From contig PLNO01000023.1 in NCBI GenBank assembly GCA_003141795.1, forward strand, positions 9,754-21,569: DNA of 11,816 bases, given 5' to 3'. The DNA is from Spirochaetaceae bacterium. Lineage in GTDB: Bacteria > Spirochaetota > Spirochaetia > SZUA-6 > Fen-1364. The position numbers and the translations under genes were made by a program. The notes beneath the pieces are model-generated. The model ran no database searches, was not told the origin of the DNA, and saw only the letters and a program-made list of their open reading frames with translations. Positions 1 to 5,920 of the stretch are shown here, one piece after another. The stretch's first letter is position 1. The number at the start of each line of letters is the position of its first letter.

Positions 1-2
1 TT

Positions 3-1271
3 TCCCTTGAGCACCGTAATCTTCAGCTCGTCGAGCAGGCGCAGGGGAGCAAGGCGCCCATCGCGCAGCTTGCGGACGTCGTTTCAGGCTACTTCGTGCC
101 CATCGTCATGCTCATCGCGCTGGTCTCGGGCGCGGCCTGGCTGATCAGTGGACAGAGCGTCGCCTTCAGCATGACGATCTTCACCGCGGTGCTCGTGATC
201 GCCTGCCCCTGCGCCCTCGGTCTTGCAACCCCAACGGCGATCATGGTCGCCACAGGCAGGGGCGCTGAGAAGGGCATCCTCATCAAAGGGGGCGCGGCCC
301 TCGAGGAGACGCACAGGATCCAGACCGTCATCCTGGACAAGACGGGGACGATCACGGAGGGCGCGCCCGTCGTGACCGACATCCTCCTGGCGAACGGCAC
401 CTCGGAGGATTCCCTGCTCCAGCTCGCCGCCTCCGCGGAGAAGGGCTCGGAGCACCCCCTCGGCGATGCCATCGTCCAGAGCGCGGAGAATCGAAAGCTC
501 GCGCTTCTGCCGCTGGAGCGTTTCCAGGCGCTGCCCGGACGGGGGATCCAGGCAAGGATCCAGGGCCGCGATATCCTCCTGGGCAACGAGAAGCTCATGG
601 CTGAGCGGGGCGTCGGCCTGGGAACCCTCCTGGAAGCCTCGGGCTCAATGGCTGCCGCGGGAAAGACCCCGATGTTCGTCGCCCTCGATCAGTCGGCAGC
701 GGGCATCATTGCCGTGGCCGACGTTCCCAAGGCATCGAGTGCCGCCGCCATTGCCGTGCTGCGGCAGATGGGTCTCGAGGTCGTCATGATCACCGGGGAC
801 AACGAGCGGACGGCCAAAGCCATCGCGGCGCAGGTCGGCGTGGACAGGGTACTGGCCGAGGTGCTCCCGCACGAAAAGGCGGCGGCCGTGAAGAAGATCC
901 AGGCGGAGAAGCGCAAGGTGGCCATGGTCGGTGACGGGATCAACGACGCCGCCGCGCTGGCACAGGCCGACATAGGGATCGCCATCGGCTCGGGCACGGA
1001 CGTCGCCATCGAATCGGCGGACATCGTGCTCATGAAGAGCGACCTCGCCGACGTTGCAGGTGCCATCCGTCTCAGCACGGCGACCATCCGCACGATCCGC
1101 CAGAACCTCTTCTGGGCGTTCGGCTACAACGTGCTGGGGATCCCGATCGCGGCGGGATTGCTTCATCTGTTCGGGGGCCCTCTGTTGAATCCGATCTTCG
1201 CCGCTGCGGCGATGTCGCTGAGCTCGGTGTCGGTCGTGAGCAATGCGCTCCGCCTGCGCCGCTGGAGGTAG
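3..1271 (+). CDS. copA: Copper-exporting P1B-type ATPase, C-terminal part (5' end outside window)
   Basis: This is the C-terminal 422 residues of a membrane ATPase that pumps Cu+ out of the cytoplasm. The frame stays open back to base 3, so the GTG at 96 is internal and not the start. In order, the sequence shows the conserved QGSKAPIAQLAD and SGYFVP stretch before base 99, the membrane metal site CPCALGLATP (204-233), the phosphorylated DKTGT (336-350), the SEHPLGDA nucleotide-domain motif near 450, and the hinge GDGINDA (930-950). Two C-terminal membrane helices carry GYN and AMSLSS, which together with CPC are the Cu+-specific (P1B-1) signature. The missing part would hold the metal-binding domains and the first helices. 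The stop lies four bases before csoR, so the genes are co-transcribed, and CsoR is the expected copper-responsive regulator. An apparent frame break lies at bases 19-24 (see findings). The family call is very secure. Confidence 0.96.
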   Translation, partial: SLEHRNLQLVEQAQGSKAPIAQLADVVSGYFVPIVMLIALVSGAAWLISGQSVAFSMTIFTAVLVIACPCALGLATPTAIMVATGRGAEKGILIKGGAALEETHRIQTVILDKTGTITEGAPVVTDILLANGTSEDSLLQLAASAEKGSEHPLGDAIVQSAENRKLALLPLERFQALPGRGIQARIQGRDILLGNEKLMAERGVGLGTLLEASGSMAAAGKTPMFVALDQSAAGIIAVADVPKASSAAAIAVLRQMGLEVVMITGDNERTAKAIAAQVGVDRVLAEVLPHEKAAAVKKIQAEKRKVAMVGDGINDAAALAQADIGIAIGSGTDVAIESADIVLMKSDLADVAGAIRLSTATIRTIRQNLFWAFGYNVLGIPIAAGLLHLFGGPLLNPIFAAAAMSLSSVSVVSNALRLRRWR

Positions 1272-1275
1272 AGGG

Positions 1276-1551
1276 ATGGACCACGGAAGCCACGACAGCC
1301 ACAAGGCGCTTGCACTGCTGAAGACGGCCCGCGGGCAGGTCGACGGCGTGCTGCGCATGGTGGAGGAGGACCGCTACTGTATCGACGTGTCGAAGCAGGT
1401 GCTCGCGACGATCGCCCTCTTGAAGAAGGCGAACATCGTGATCCTCAAGCAGCACATGGATACCTGCGTGAAGGACGCCATCCGCACTGACAAGGGCGCC
1501 GAGAAAATAGACGAAATCACCATGATACTGGAGACGTATCTGGAGAGGTGA
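1276..1551 (+). CDS. csoR: CsoR-type copper-sensing transcriptional repressor
   Basis: This is a 91-residue all-helical DUF156/CsoR-RcnR-FrmR family repressor. It normally holds a copper operon off and releases DNA when Cu+ binds between subunits. The Cu+ ligand set is complete: C35, H60 and C64 (HMDTC), plus second-shell Y34 and E80. Each is one position below its counterpart in Mycobacterium CsoR (C36, H61, C65, Y35, E81). This x-C-H-C pattern points to copper sensing and argues against Ni/Co (RcnR) or formaldehyde (FrmR) sensing. The N-terminus (MDHGSHDSH) is His-rich. The ATG at 1276 was chosen over an in-frame ATG at 1243, inside copA, because GGAGG at 1264-1268 sits seven bases before it. 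The gene starts four bases after the copA stop and ends ten bases before the YHS gene. Its DNA operator is probably upstream of copA, outside the window. Confidence 0.95.
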   Translation: MDHGSHDSHKALALLKTARGQVDGVLRMVEEDRYCIDVSKQVLATIALLKKANIVILKQHMDTCVKDAIRTDKGAEKIDEITMILETYLER

Positions 1552-1561
1552 GGAGGAGATG

Positions 1562-1726
1562 ATGGCAACGGCAACGAACAAGGTGAAGGACCCCGTGTGC
1601 GGGATGATGGTCGATCCGTCAACCGCAGCCGCAAAACGCACGTTCGGCGGCAAGGATTTCTATTTCTGCGCCGAGGGCTGTGCGCGGACGTTCGATTCGG
1701 ACCCCAAGAAGTACGCCAAGGGCTGA
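1562..1726 (+). CDS. Small YHS-domain protein (putative metal-binding protein)
   Basis: This is a 54-residue soluble protein consisting almost entirely of a YHS domain. It shows the opening DPVCGMMVDP (C13), a short beta region, and then FYFCAEGCARTF with C36 and C40, ending at the usual DPKKYAKG. The three cysteines are typical of YHS/TRASH-like metal-binding modules, which often occur inside or beside Cu+ ATPases. A role as a small copper-binding or metal-delivery partner of the ATPase is inferred from this context. Start choice: ATG codons lie at 1559 and 1562, and GGAGG at 1552-1556 sits five bases before the second but only two before the first, so 1562 is preferred. It is the third gene of the copA-csoR unit, with a ten-base gap. 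At this length it is easily missed by gene callers. Confidence 0.9.
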   Translation: MATATNKVKDPVCGMMVDPSTAAAKRTFGGKDFYFCAEGCARTFDSDPKKYAKG

Positions 1727-1740
1727 GCAGCAGGGCGCGC

Positions 1741-1754
1741 AGGCCCCAGGGCCT
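1741..1754. repeat. 14-bp inverted repeat between YHS gene and transporter promoter
   Basis: A perfect 6-bp inverted repeat, AGGCCC-CA-GGGCCT, lies just after the YHS stop and four bases before the -35 of the next gene. As RNA it could form only a 5-bp stem with a four-base loop. No T-run follows, so it is a poor intrinsic terminator. Its place next to the promoter also fits a protein-binding operator. The role is unresolved. Confidence 0.4.
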
Positions 1755-1757
1755 CCG

Positions 1758-1786
1758 TTGGCTCTCGGCGCCGTGAATGCTACACT
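1758..1786 (+). promoter_or_regulatory. Sigma-70-type promoter with extended -10 for the His-rich transporter
   Basis: The -35 is TTGGCT (1758-1763), followed by a 17-base spacer and TACACT (1781-1786). TG at 1778-1779 gives an extended -10, TGCTACACT. The transcript would begin about 6-7 bases later, on or next to the GTG at 1794, so the mRNA would be leaderless. The element is read from sequence and is untested. Confidence 0.6.
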
Positions 1787-1793
1787 GCCGACC

Positions 1794-2849
1794 GTGAGGA
1801 TCGGCGTTCTCATCATGGGGCTCGTTGCGGCGGCCCTCTTCGGAATTGCCACTCCCTTGAGCAAGGGCTTGCTGAGGGACCTCTCCCCGTTCGCCCTTGC
1901 CGGGCTTCTCTATCTCGGAGCGGCGGCAGGCGTCCTCCCCTACGTTCTGATAAAAAGGCAGCGGGCACGGCGAATCGACCGGAGGAACGTGGTGCGGCTT
2001 TCGGGAGCCGTCCTGTTCGGGGGATGTCTCGGCCCGGTGTTCCTGCTGATGGGACTTGCCTCGGCCCGCGCTTCGTCCGTCTCCCTCTGGCTCAACCTCG
2101 AGCTGGCCGCGACTGCCGTCCTGGGCCTGCTCTTCTTCAAGGACCATCTGGACCGCAATGGGTGGCTGGGTGTCGGAGGCGCGCTGCTGGCCGGAGTGCT
2201 CGTAACGGTCAACGAGGGCGTCTCGGGGGTGCTGCCCGCTGTTTTCGTCGCGTGCGCCTGTCTGTGCTGGGGCGTGGACAATAATCTCACCGCGGTGGTC
2301 GACGGAGTGACTCCGCAGGGGATCACGTTCATCAAGGGAGCGATTGCCGGTGCGGTGAATCTTGTCATCGGCCTTTCGATGCATCCCCGTCTTCCCGGCG
2401 CATCAACGGTCCTCTCGGCCCTTGGCGTCGGTGCGCTCTGTTACGGCGGGAGCATCGTCCTGTACATCACCGCTGCGCAGGGGCTCGGCGCGATCCGGGG
2501 CCAGATCCTGTTCGCGAGCGCCCCGTTCTTCGGGATGCTCTTCTCGATCCTCCTGCTGTCGGAGAAAACCACCTGGGCGCAATGGGCGGCGGCGGCCATC
2601 ATGGTCGCGGCCATCGCGCTTATGCACCGCGAGCGGCACGCGCACGCCCACGTTCACGAACGGATCGTTCACGTGCACGCTCACCGTCATGATGACCTGC
2701 ACCACGACCACGACCACGACCACGGCCACGGCCACGGGGGGAAGCCTGCCGCGAAATGGCACATCCATTGGCACCAGCATACGGCTATCGAGCATGCGCA
2801 TCCCCACGTGCCGGACCTGCACCATCGCCATGGTCACGCCGCGCGATAG
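1794..2849 (+). CDS. EamA/DMT-family transporter with histidine-rich metal-binding tail
   Basis: This is a 351-residue inner-membrane protein of the drug/metabolite transporter superfamily. Residues 1-277 are hydrophobic and read as about ten membrane helices in two EamA-like halves. Residues 278-351 form a cytoplasmic-type tail with 27 histidines among 74 residues, first runs of HD and HG pairs, then HIHWHQH and a final PDLHHRHGH. Such tails bind divalent metals, so a role in moving or sensing a transition metal is likely, but the metal and direction are unknown. The copper operon just upstream makes copper, nickel, cobalt or zinc the candidates. The GTG at 1794 was chosen because a good promoter ends seven bases before it and helix 1 begins at once. 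An in-frame ATG at 1815 would cut into that helix. A longer reading frame from 1680 would overlap the YHS gene and is rejected. It is convergent with the ChrB-domain gene. Confidence 0.85.
   Translation: MRIGVLIMGLVAAALFGIATPLSKGLLRDLSPFALAGLLYLGAAAGVLPYVLIKRQRARRIDRRNVVRLSGAVLFGGCLGPVFLLMGLASARASSVSLWLNLELAATAVLGLLFFKDHLDRNGWLGVGGALLAGVLVTVNEGVSGVLPAVFVACACLCWGVDNNLTAVVDGVTPQGITFIKGAIAGAVNLVIGLSMHPRLPGASTVLSALGVGALCYGGSIVLYITAAQGLGAIRGQILFASAPFFGMLFSILLLSEKTTWAQWAAAAIMVAAIALMHRERHAHAHVHERIVHVHAHRHDDLHHDHDHDHGHGHGGKPAAKWHIHWHQHTAIEHAHPHVPDLHHRHGHAAR
2702..2737 (+). repeat. Tandem hexamer repeat coding His-Asp/His-Gly pairs
   Basis: Six tandem hexamers lie inside the transporter tail, three CCACGA followed by three CCACGG. 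Each unit is in frame and encodes one His-Asp or His-Gly pair. Loss or gain of a unit by slippage would change the number of histidines without breaking the frame. Confidence 0.85.
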
Positions 2850-2888
2850 ACCGCGGACCCACCCGACAGGCGCTCCCGACTTCCACGG

Positions 2889-3329
2889 CTACTGTTTCAT
2901 GCCCGCTGAATCGAGCCTGCACCAGACATACAGGGCATCGTATACCTCGAGCTGGTGCGCGATGTTTTCGCTGTCGAGGGGAAAGCGCAGACCGAAGCCG
3001 GTAGCCATCGCCTCCAGGCCGCGCGCGATGGGATCGGTATCGATGTCTTCCGCGACATCGGCTGCATGGATGATTTTCGCCATGCGTACCAACCCTCTGT
3101 CATTCAAGCCGTACTTCAGCATGATGGATTCGAAAGAGCAGCGCCCCTCCTTGTGGCCGAGCTCCACGGCGGGAACGTCGAACGGGATCGCTCCGGTCTC
3201 CTTGACGGTCCGCTCGACTTCGCCTTTCGGAACGAAAAGGAACTCGGCCTCGCTGTCGACGAACCGCGTGATGAGCCACGGGCAGGCGACACGATCGACA
3301 TGAACGTGCGAACGGGTAACCCATTTCAC
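2889..3329 (-). CDS. ChrB-domain chromate-resistance protein (stand-alone C-terminal domain)
   Basis: This is a 146-residue soluble protein matching the chromate-resistance ChrB C-terminal domain (Chrome_Resist type). It opens with the hallmark KWVTRSHVHVDRVACPWLI and FVD.EAEFLFVP and ends with a conserved helix region (YDALYVWCRLD). Full-length ChrB is about twice this size and has an extra N-terminal regulatory part. Here only the C-terminal domain is present as a separate gene, a common arrangement. In chr operons ChrB accompanies the chromate efflux pump ChrA, but no chrA is in this window, so a role in chromate resistance is inferred from the family only. The start is GTG at 3329, with GAGGAG (3342-3337) seven bases upstream on this strand. 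A longer frame from 3407 lacks such support. It lies 96 bases downstream of the M20 peptidase gene on the same strand. Confidence 0.85.
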   Translation of the reverse strand: MKWVTRSHVHVDRVACPWLITRFVDSEAEFLFVPKGEVERTVKETGAIPFDVPAVELGHKEGRCSFESIMLKYGLNDRGLVRMAKIIHAADVAEDIDTDPIARGLEAMATGFGLRFPLDSENIAHQLEVYDALYVWCRLDSAGMKQ

Positions 3330-3336
3330 TGGCTGT

Positions 3337-3342
3337 CTCCTC
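3337..3342 (-). promoter_or_regulatory. Shine-Dalgarno that fixes the ChrB-domain gene start
   Basis: GAGGAG on the minus strand lies seven bases before the GTG at 3329. It decides this start over the upstream in-frame ATG at 3407. I see no convincing -35/-10 pair for this gene in the 96-base gap. Confidence 0.7.
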
Positions 3343-3376
3343 GGTTCTGAAGGTACTCCTGCCGTGCGGGCCGTAG

Positions 3377-3394
3377 GGGCGGTTGTCGCCGCCC
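3377..3394 (-). terminator. GC-rich stem-loop downstream of M20 peptidase (weak terminator candidate)
   Basis: GGGCGG-TTGTCG-CCGCCC can form a 6-bp stem with a six-base loop about 30 bases past the peptidase stop. No T-run follows on the minus strand, so it is not a classical intrinsic terminator. It may be a pause or 3'-end stabilising hairpin between the peptidase and the ChrB-domain gene. Confidence 0.3.
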
Positions 3395-3425
3395 TGGGCG
3401 TCCGCATCCTCGCACTCGCGCTCCG

Positions 3426-4805
3426 CTAGCGCCGCCCCGCGACCTTTCGGATGAAACCGGTGTAGAAAGCGATCATGCGGCCGAAGTTGTCCAGGGATAT
3501 CCTCTCGTCCACCCCGTGGATGAGCGCGATGTCCGACGGCTTGAGCACCGCGGGCATGAACCGAACGATGGCGTCCGCGACGTTCGCGAACTTTCTCGAG
3601 TCGGTTGCCATCACGACGAGGAACGGGACTGCCGCAGACTCGGGTGCGACCTCGGCGATGGATTCGCGCAGGGCGCCCCAGAGTGCCTCGTCGAAATTGA
3701 GCTCGGGGACGGGCTCGCTCGCTTCGGCATTTTCGGGGAACGCCGCGCTCAAGCTGAAGGGGCTGTGCACGTAAGGAGCGGCGACACGCCGCACGCGCTC
3801 CAGCGCCGATGCGGTGGATTCCCCGGGGAGGATCCGCAGGTTCACGATGGCGCTGGCTTCTCCGGGGAGCACGTTCGGTCTGTCGCTCGCCTGCAGCATC
3901 GTGATGGCCTGTGTCGTTCGCAGCAGCGAATCGGTGGAGGGGTCGGCGGAGAGGACCCTCCGCAGGACGGGCCAGAGCGGGCCGATGAAGCGGAGCGCCG
4001 CCCCCATTGCGGGCTGGACGTGCGGGGCGAGCGCGCGGAAGAACCTGCGCACGGTGGGAGTGAGCCGCTGGGGGAACGGGTGGCGCTCCAGCGCCGCGAG
4101 TGCGGCGCCCAGCGCACCGGCTGCGGTTCCCTTGCCGGGCATCGCCGAATGGCCGGCGGTCCCCGTCACGGTGAGGCGAACGTTCGCGAAACCCTTCTCC
4201 GCAATGCCGACCATGGCGAGGGGACGTCTGACGATGGAAAGCACGCCGTCGGCGATCACGGAGCCCTCGTCGACGAGGCAATAGGGGCGGATGCCTTTGC
4301 TTTCGAACGCGGCGGCGATGATTGCAGCGCCCCGCACCCCGTTCATCTCCTCGTCACCGCCGAACGCGAGGTTGACGGTCCGCTCTGGGGTGAAACCCGC
4401 GGACAGAAGACCTTCCACCGTTTCCATGAGGGCGAGGAGCGACCCCTTGTCGTCGAGCGTGCCACGGCCCCATACGAACTCCTCAGTCACGTCCCCTGCA
4501 AACGGCGGGTGGGACCACGCCGACTCGTCCCCGGGGGGCACGACGTCGCAGTGCGCATACAGCGCAAGCGGAGCATTCGTGCCGGTTCCCTTCCACGTGA
4601 GGAGGAGGGCCAGAGGGCCGAGCCGTTCCCACTGGAGGCGGGAGGCGGCGAGGGGGAACTCGGCGCGGAGGAAGGCCGCGAACTGGTCGAACGCCGCGTA
4701 CCCGGGATCCGACTCGTGCGCGTCAGGCAGCGGGGTGATCGTGCGGACCGAGACCGCTCTTCCCAGCCTCTGTGCCTGCTCAGTGGTACATCTGTGGCTC
4801 GTCAT
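3426..4805 (-). CDS. M20-family zinc carboxypeptidase (CPS1/PM20D1-like)
   Basis: This is a 459-residue cytosolic metallopeptidase of family M20, most like the carboxypeptidase S / PM20D1 branch that cleaves or forms N-acyl amino-acid and short-peptide bonds. The dinuclear zinc site is complete: H85 with D87 (YAHCDVVP), bridging D118 (GRGTLDDKG), catalytic E152 and ligand E153 (GGDEEMNG), D179 (LVDEG) and H430 (LIHGVDERIS). The dimerisation lid lies in the middle, around GTAGHSAMPGKG. There is no signal peptide. Start choice: a TTGACA promoter places the transcript start next to the ATG at 4805. A GTG at 4814 has GGGAG five bases ahead, but that sequence falls inside the promoter spacer, so it would not be transcribed from this promoter. 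The gene is divergent from the aldolase, so the two may share control. The exact substrate cannot be read from sequence. Confidence 0.9.
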   Translation of the reverse strand: MTSHRCTTEQAQRLGRAVSVRTITPLPDAHESDPGYAAFDQFAAFLRAEFPLAASRLQWERLGPLALLLTWKGTGTNAPLALYAHCDVVPPGDESAWSHPPFAGDVTEEFVWGRGTLDDKGSLLALMETVEGLLSAGFTPERTVNLAFGGDEEMNGVRGAAIIAAAFESKGIRPYCLVDEGSVIADGVLSIVRRPLAMVGIAEKGFANVRLTVTGTAGHSAMPGKGTAAGALGAALAALERHPFPQRLTPTVRRFFRALAPHVQPAMGAALRFIGPLWPVLRRVLSADPSTDSLLRTTQAITMLQASDRPNVLPGEASAIVNLRILPGESTASALERVRRVAAPYVHSPFSLSAAFPENAEASEPVPELNFDEALWGALRESIAEVAPESAAVPFLVVMATDSRKFANVADAIVRFMPAVLKPSDIALIHGVDERISLDNFGRMIAFYTGFIRKVAGRR

Positions 4806-4812
4806 GGCGTTC

Positions 4813-4841
4813 ACCGTAGCTCCCGGCCGCGAACGTGTCAA
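4813..4841 (-). promoter_or_regulatory. Promoter of the M20 peptidase gene (TTGACA, 17-base spacer, TACGGT)
   Basis: On the minus strand a perfect TTGACA -35 (4841-4836) is followed by a 17-base spacer and TACGGT (4818-4813). The ATG at 4805 begins seven bases later, which predicts a leaderless mRNA. The -35 is strong and the -10 is weak (TA and the final T conserved). Confidence 0.65.
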
Positions 4842-4880
4842 GAAAATGCAGTTGGGGAAAAGCCCGAAACGGCTCCGTTC

Positions 4881-4910
4881 TTGAGCCTGTCACGCGATCG
4901 GGTATAGGAT
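4881..4910 (+). promoter_or_regulatory. Promoter of the class II aldolase gene, divergent from M20
   Basis: TTGAGC (4881-4886) is followed either by TATAGG at 16 bases (4903-4908) or by TAGGAT at 18 bases (4905-4910). Transcription would start near 4915-4918, just before an AGAGAGG ribosome-binding site (4918-4924). An imperfect palindrome, AACGG-CT-CCGTT (4868-4879), sits right beside the -35, between the two divergent promoters, and could be an operator for one or both. Confidence 0.5.
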
Positions 4911-4932
4911 CGACGCAAGAGAGGTGTCAGTG

Positions 4933-5841
4933 ATGATGACGAGCACTGAGATCATGCGCCGCGCGCGGAGCCTGGGGACCGCCCTTCCGGCGTTCAACAT
5001 CCCGTTTCCCCCCATGATGGAGGGGGTGATAAGGGCGATCATCGACGAAGATTCCTTCGCCCTCGTCGAGGTCGCCCGTGTGGAGTGGCTCACCTTCGAG
5101 ATCGAAGGGCCCGAGCGCTTCATGAAGGAGTACCGCAAGCACGCCGACCCGGGTCACGTCCGCTCCCACCTCGACCACGTGCCCGTGATCGACGAGGAGG
5201 GGAAGAAGGTCGACTACCTGCCCATCGTCGAGCGGGCGATCTCCGTGGGCTTCGACTCCGTGATGATCGACGGCTCGGCGCTCCCGCTGGAGCAGAACCT
5301 CGCCGCGACGAAGGAGGTGGTCAAGATCGCGCACGCCGCCTCCCTGCCCTGCGAGGCGGAGCTCGGCGCCATCCTCAGGTTCGGCGTCGGGGAGGTGCCG
5401 CCCTACGAGCAGCTCTTCGCCTCGCGCAAGGGCTTCACGAAGGTGGAAGAGGCAGTGCGATTCTCCCAGGAGAGCGGCTGCGACTGGCTTTCCGTCTCCA
5501 TCGGCAACATCCACGGCGCCGTCTCCGCGGCTCTCCGCGACAAGCCGAAAGGCGAATCGCGCATCGACCTCGAGCACCTGGAAGCGCTTTCCCGCGCGAC
5601 GGGGATCCCTCTCGTGCTGCACGGCGGTTCGGGCGTCAGGCGCGCGGACGTGCTCGCCTCGATGAAGAAGGGGATCGCCAAGATCAATGTCGGCTTCGAG
5701 ATCCGCAAGGCATATGAAGACGCCCTCACGTCCAAGGGGAGCGTGACGGCCGGCGTCGAGGCGACATACCAGCGCACCCGCTCCCTGCTGCGCGACCACT
5801 TCGGCATCTCGGGGATCGCCGGCTCCCTCCTCGGCTCATGA
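4933..5841 (+). CDS. Class II ketose-bisphosphate aldolase (fructose-bisphosphate aldolase family)
   Basis: This is a 302-residue zinc-dependent TIM-barrel aldolase. Family members split fructose- or tagatose-1,6-bisphosphate, or related sugar phosphates, into two three-carbon units. The sequence shows the catalytic Asp and first zinc His in HLDH (D81, H82), MIDGS (111-115), E143 in CEAELG, H194 in GNIHG, H230 in LHGGSG, and the phosphate-binding strand KINVGFE (250-256). After HLDH there is a short extra charged stretch (VPVIDEEGKKVDYLP) where most relatives carry a compact loop. GTG codons at 4924 and 4930 are also in frame, but AGAGAGG at 4918-4924 best fits the ATG at 4933 (eight-base gap). 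The gene is flanked by its own promoter and a 112-base gap downstream, so it is probably monocistronic. The glycolytic versus tagatose/other substrate is undecided, so no symbol is given. Confidence 0.87.
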   Translation: MMTSTEIMRRARSLGTALPAFNIPFPPMMEGVIRAIIDEDSFALVEVARVEWLTFEIEGPERFMKEYRKHADPGHVRSHLDHVPVIDEEGKKVDYLPIVERAISVGFDSVMIDGSALPLEQNLAATKEVVKIAHAASLPCEAELGAILRFGVGEVPPYEQLFASRKGFTKVEEAVRFSQESGCDWLSVSIGNIHGAVSAALRDKPKGESRIDLEHLEALSRATGIPLVLHGGSGVRRADVLASMKKGIAKINVGFEIRKAYEDALTSKGSVTAGVEATYQRTRSLLRDHFGISGIAGSLLGS

Positions 5842-5870
5842 GCGGCCTTGCCGGCCCTGCGAAGGCATCC

Positions 5871-5911
5871 TGACCTTTTCATGACTTTCGGCACTCCCCG
5901 TGTGACCTGAC
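5871..5911 (+). promoter_or_regulatory. Phased TGAC repeats upstream of the ABC/two-component operon (candidate operator)
   Basis: TGAC occurs at 5871, 5882, 5903 and 5908. The first three are 11 and 21 bases apart, so they lie on the same face of the helix. They precede a lone TATTCT (5919-5924) that could be a -10 with no good -35, the layout expected of an activator-dependent promoter. The operon encodes its own response regulator, which is the obvious candidate binder. This is inference from spacing only. Confidence 0.35.
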
Positions 5912-5920
5912 ATCTCCGTA

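Noticed and set aside
96..98. GTG as the start of the P-type ATPase
   Set aside because: The frame is open upstream and encodes the conserved QGSKAPIAQLAD and SGYF stretch directly before it, so this is an internal Val codon.
1680..1793. Upstream extension of the transporter reading frame to ATG-like codons inside the YHS gene
   Set aside because: The extension is Arg/Pro/Ala-rich, overlaps the YHS coding sequence and precedes the promoter. It reads as an accidental open frame.
1374..2384. 336-codon minus-strand frame across csoR, YHS and transporter
   Set aside because: It has no motif and lies antisense to three genes with family matches.
2850..2888. Bidirectional terminator between the convergent His-rich transporter and ChrB-domain genes
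   Set aside because: The 39-base gap has no convincing inverted repeat and no T-run on either strand.
3364..3429. Short plus-strand hydrophobic 21-codon stretch (VRAVGAVVAALG...) in the gap before the M20 stop
   Set aside because: It has no ribosome-binding site or family match, and the length is easily reached by chance at this base composition. Not called as a gene or remnant.
3100..4281. 393-codon minus-strand frame overlapping the ChrB-domain and M20 genes
   Set aside because: It is Arg-rich with no domain and runs in another frame through two well-supported genes.
3516..4907. Long 463-codon plus-strand reading frame opposite the M20 peptidase
   Set aside because: It is an antisense shadow in a GC-rich genome. 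The composition is Gly/Arg/Glu-rich with no recognisable motif, while the minus strand holds a complete zinc peptidase.
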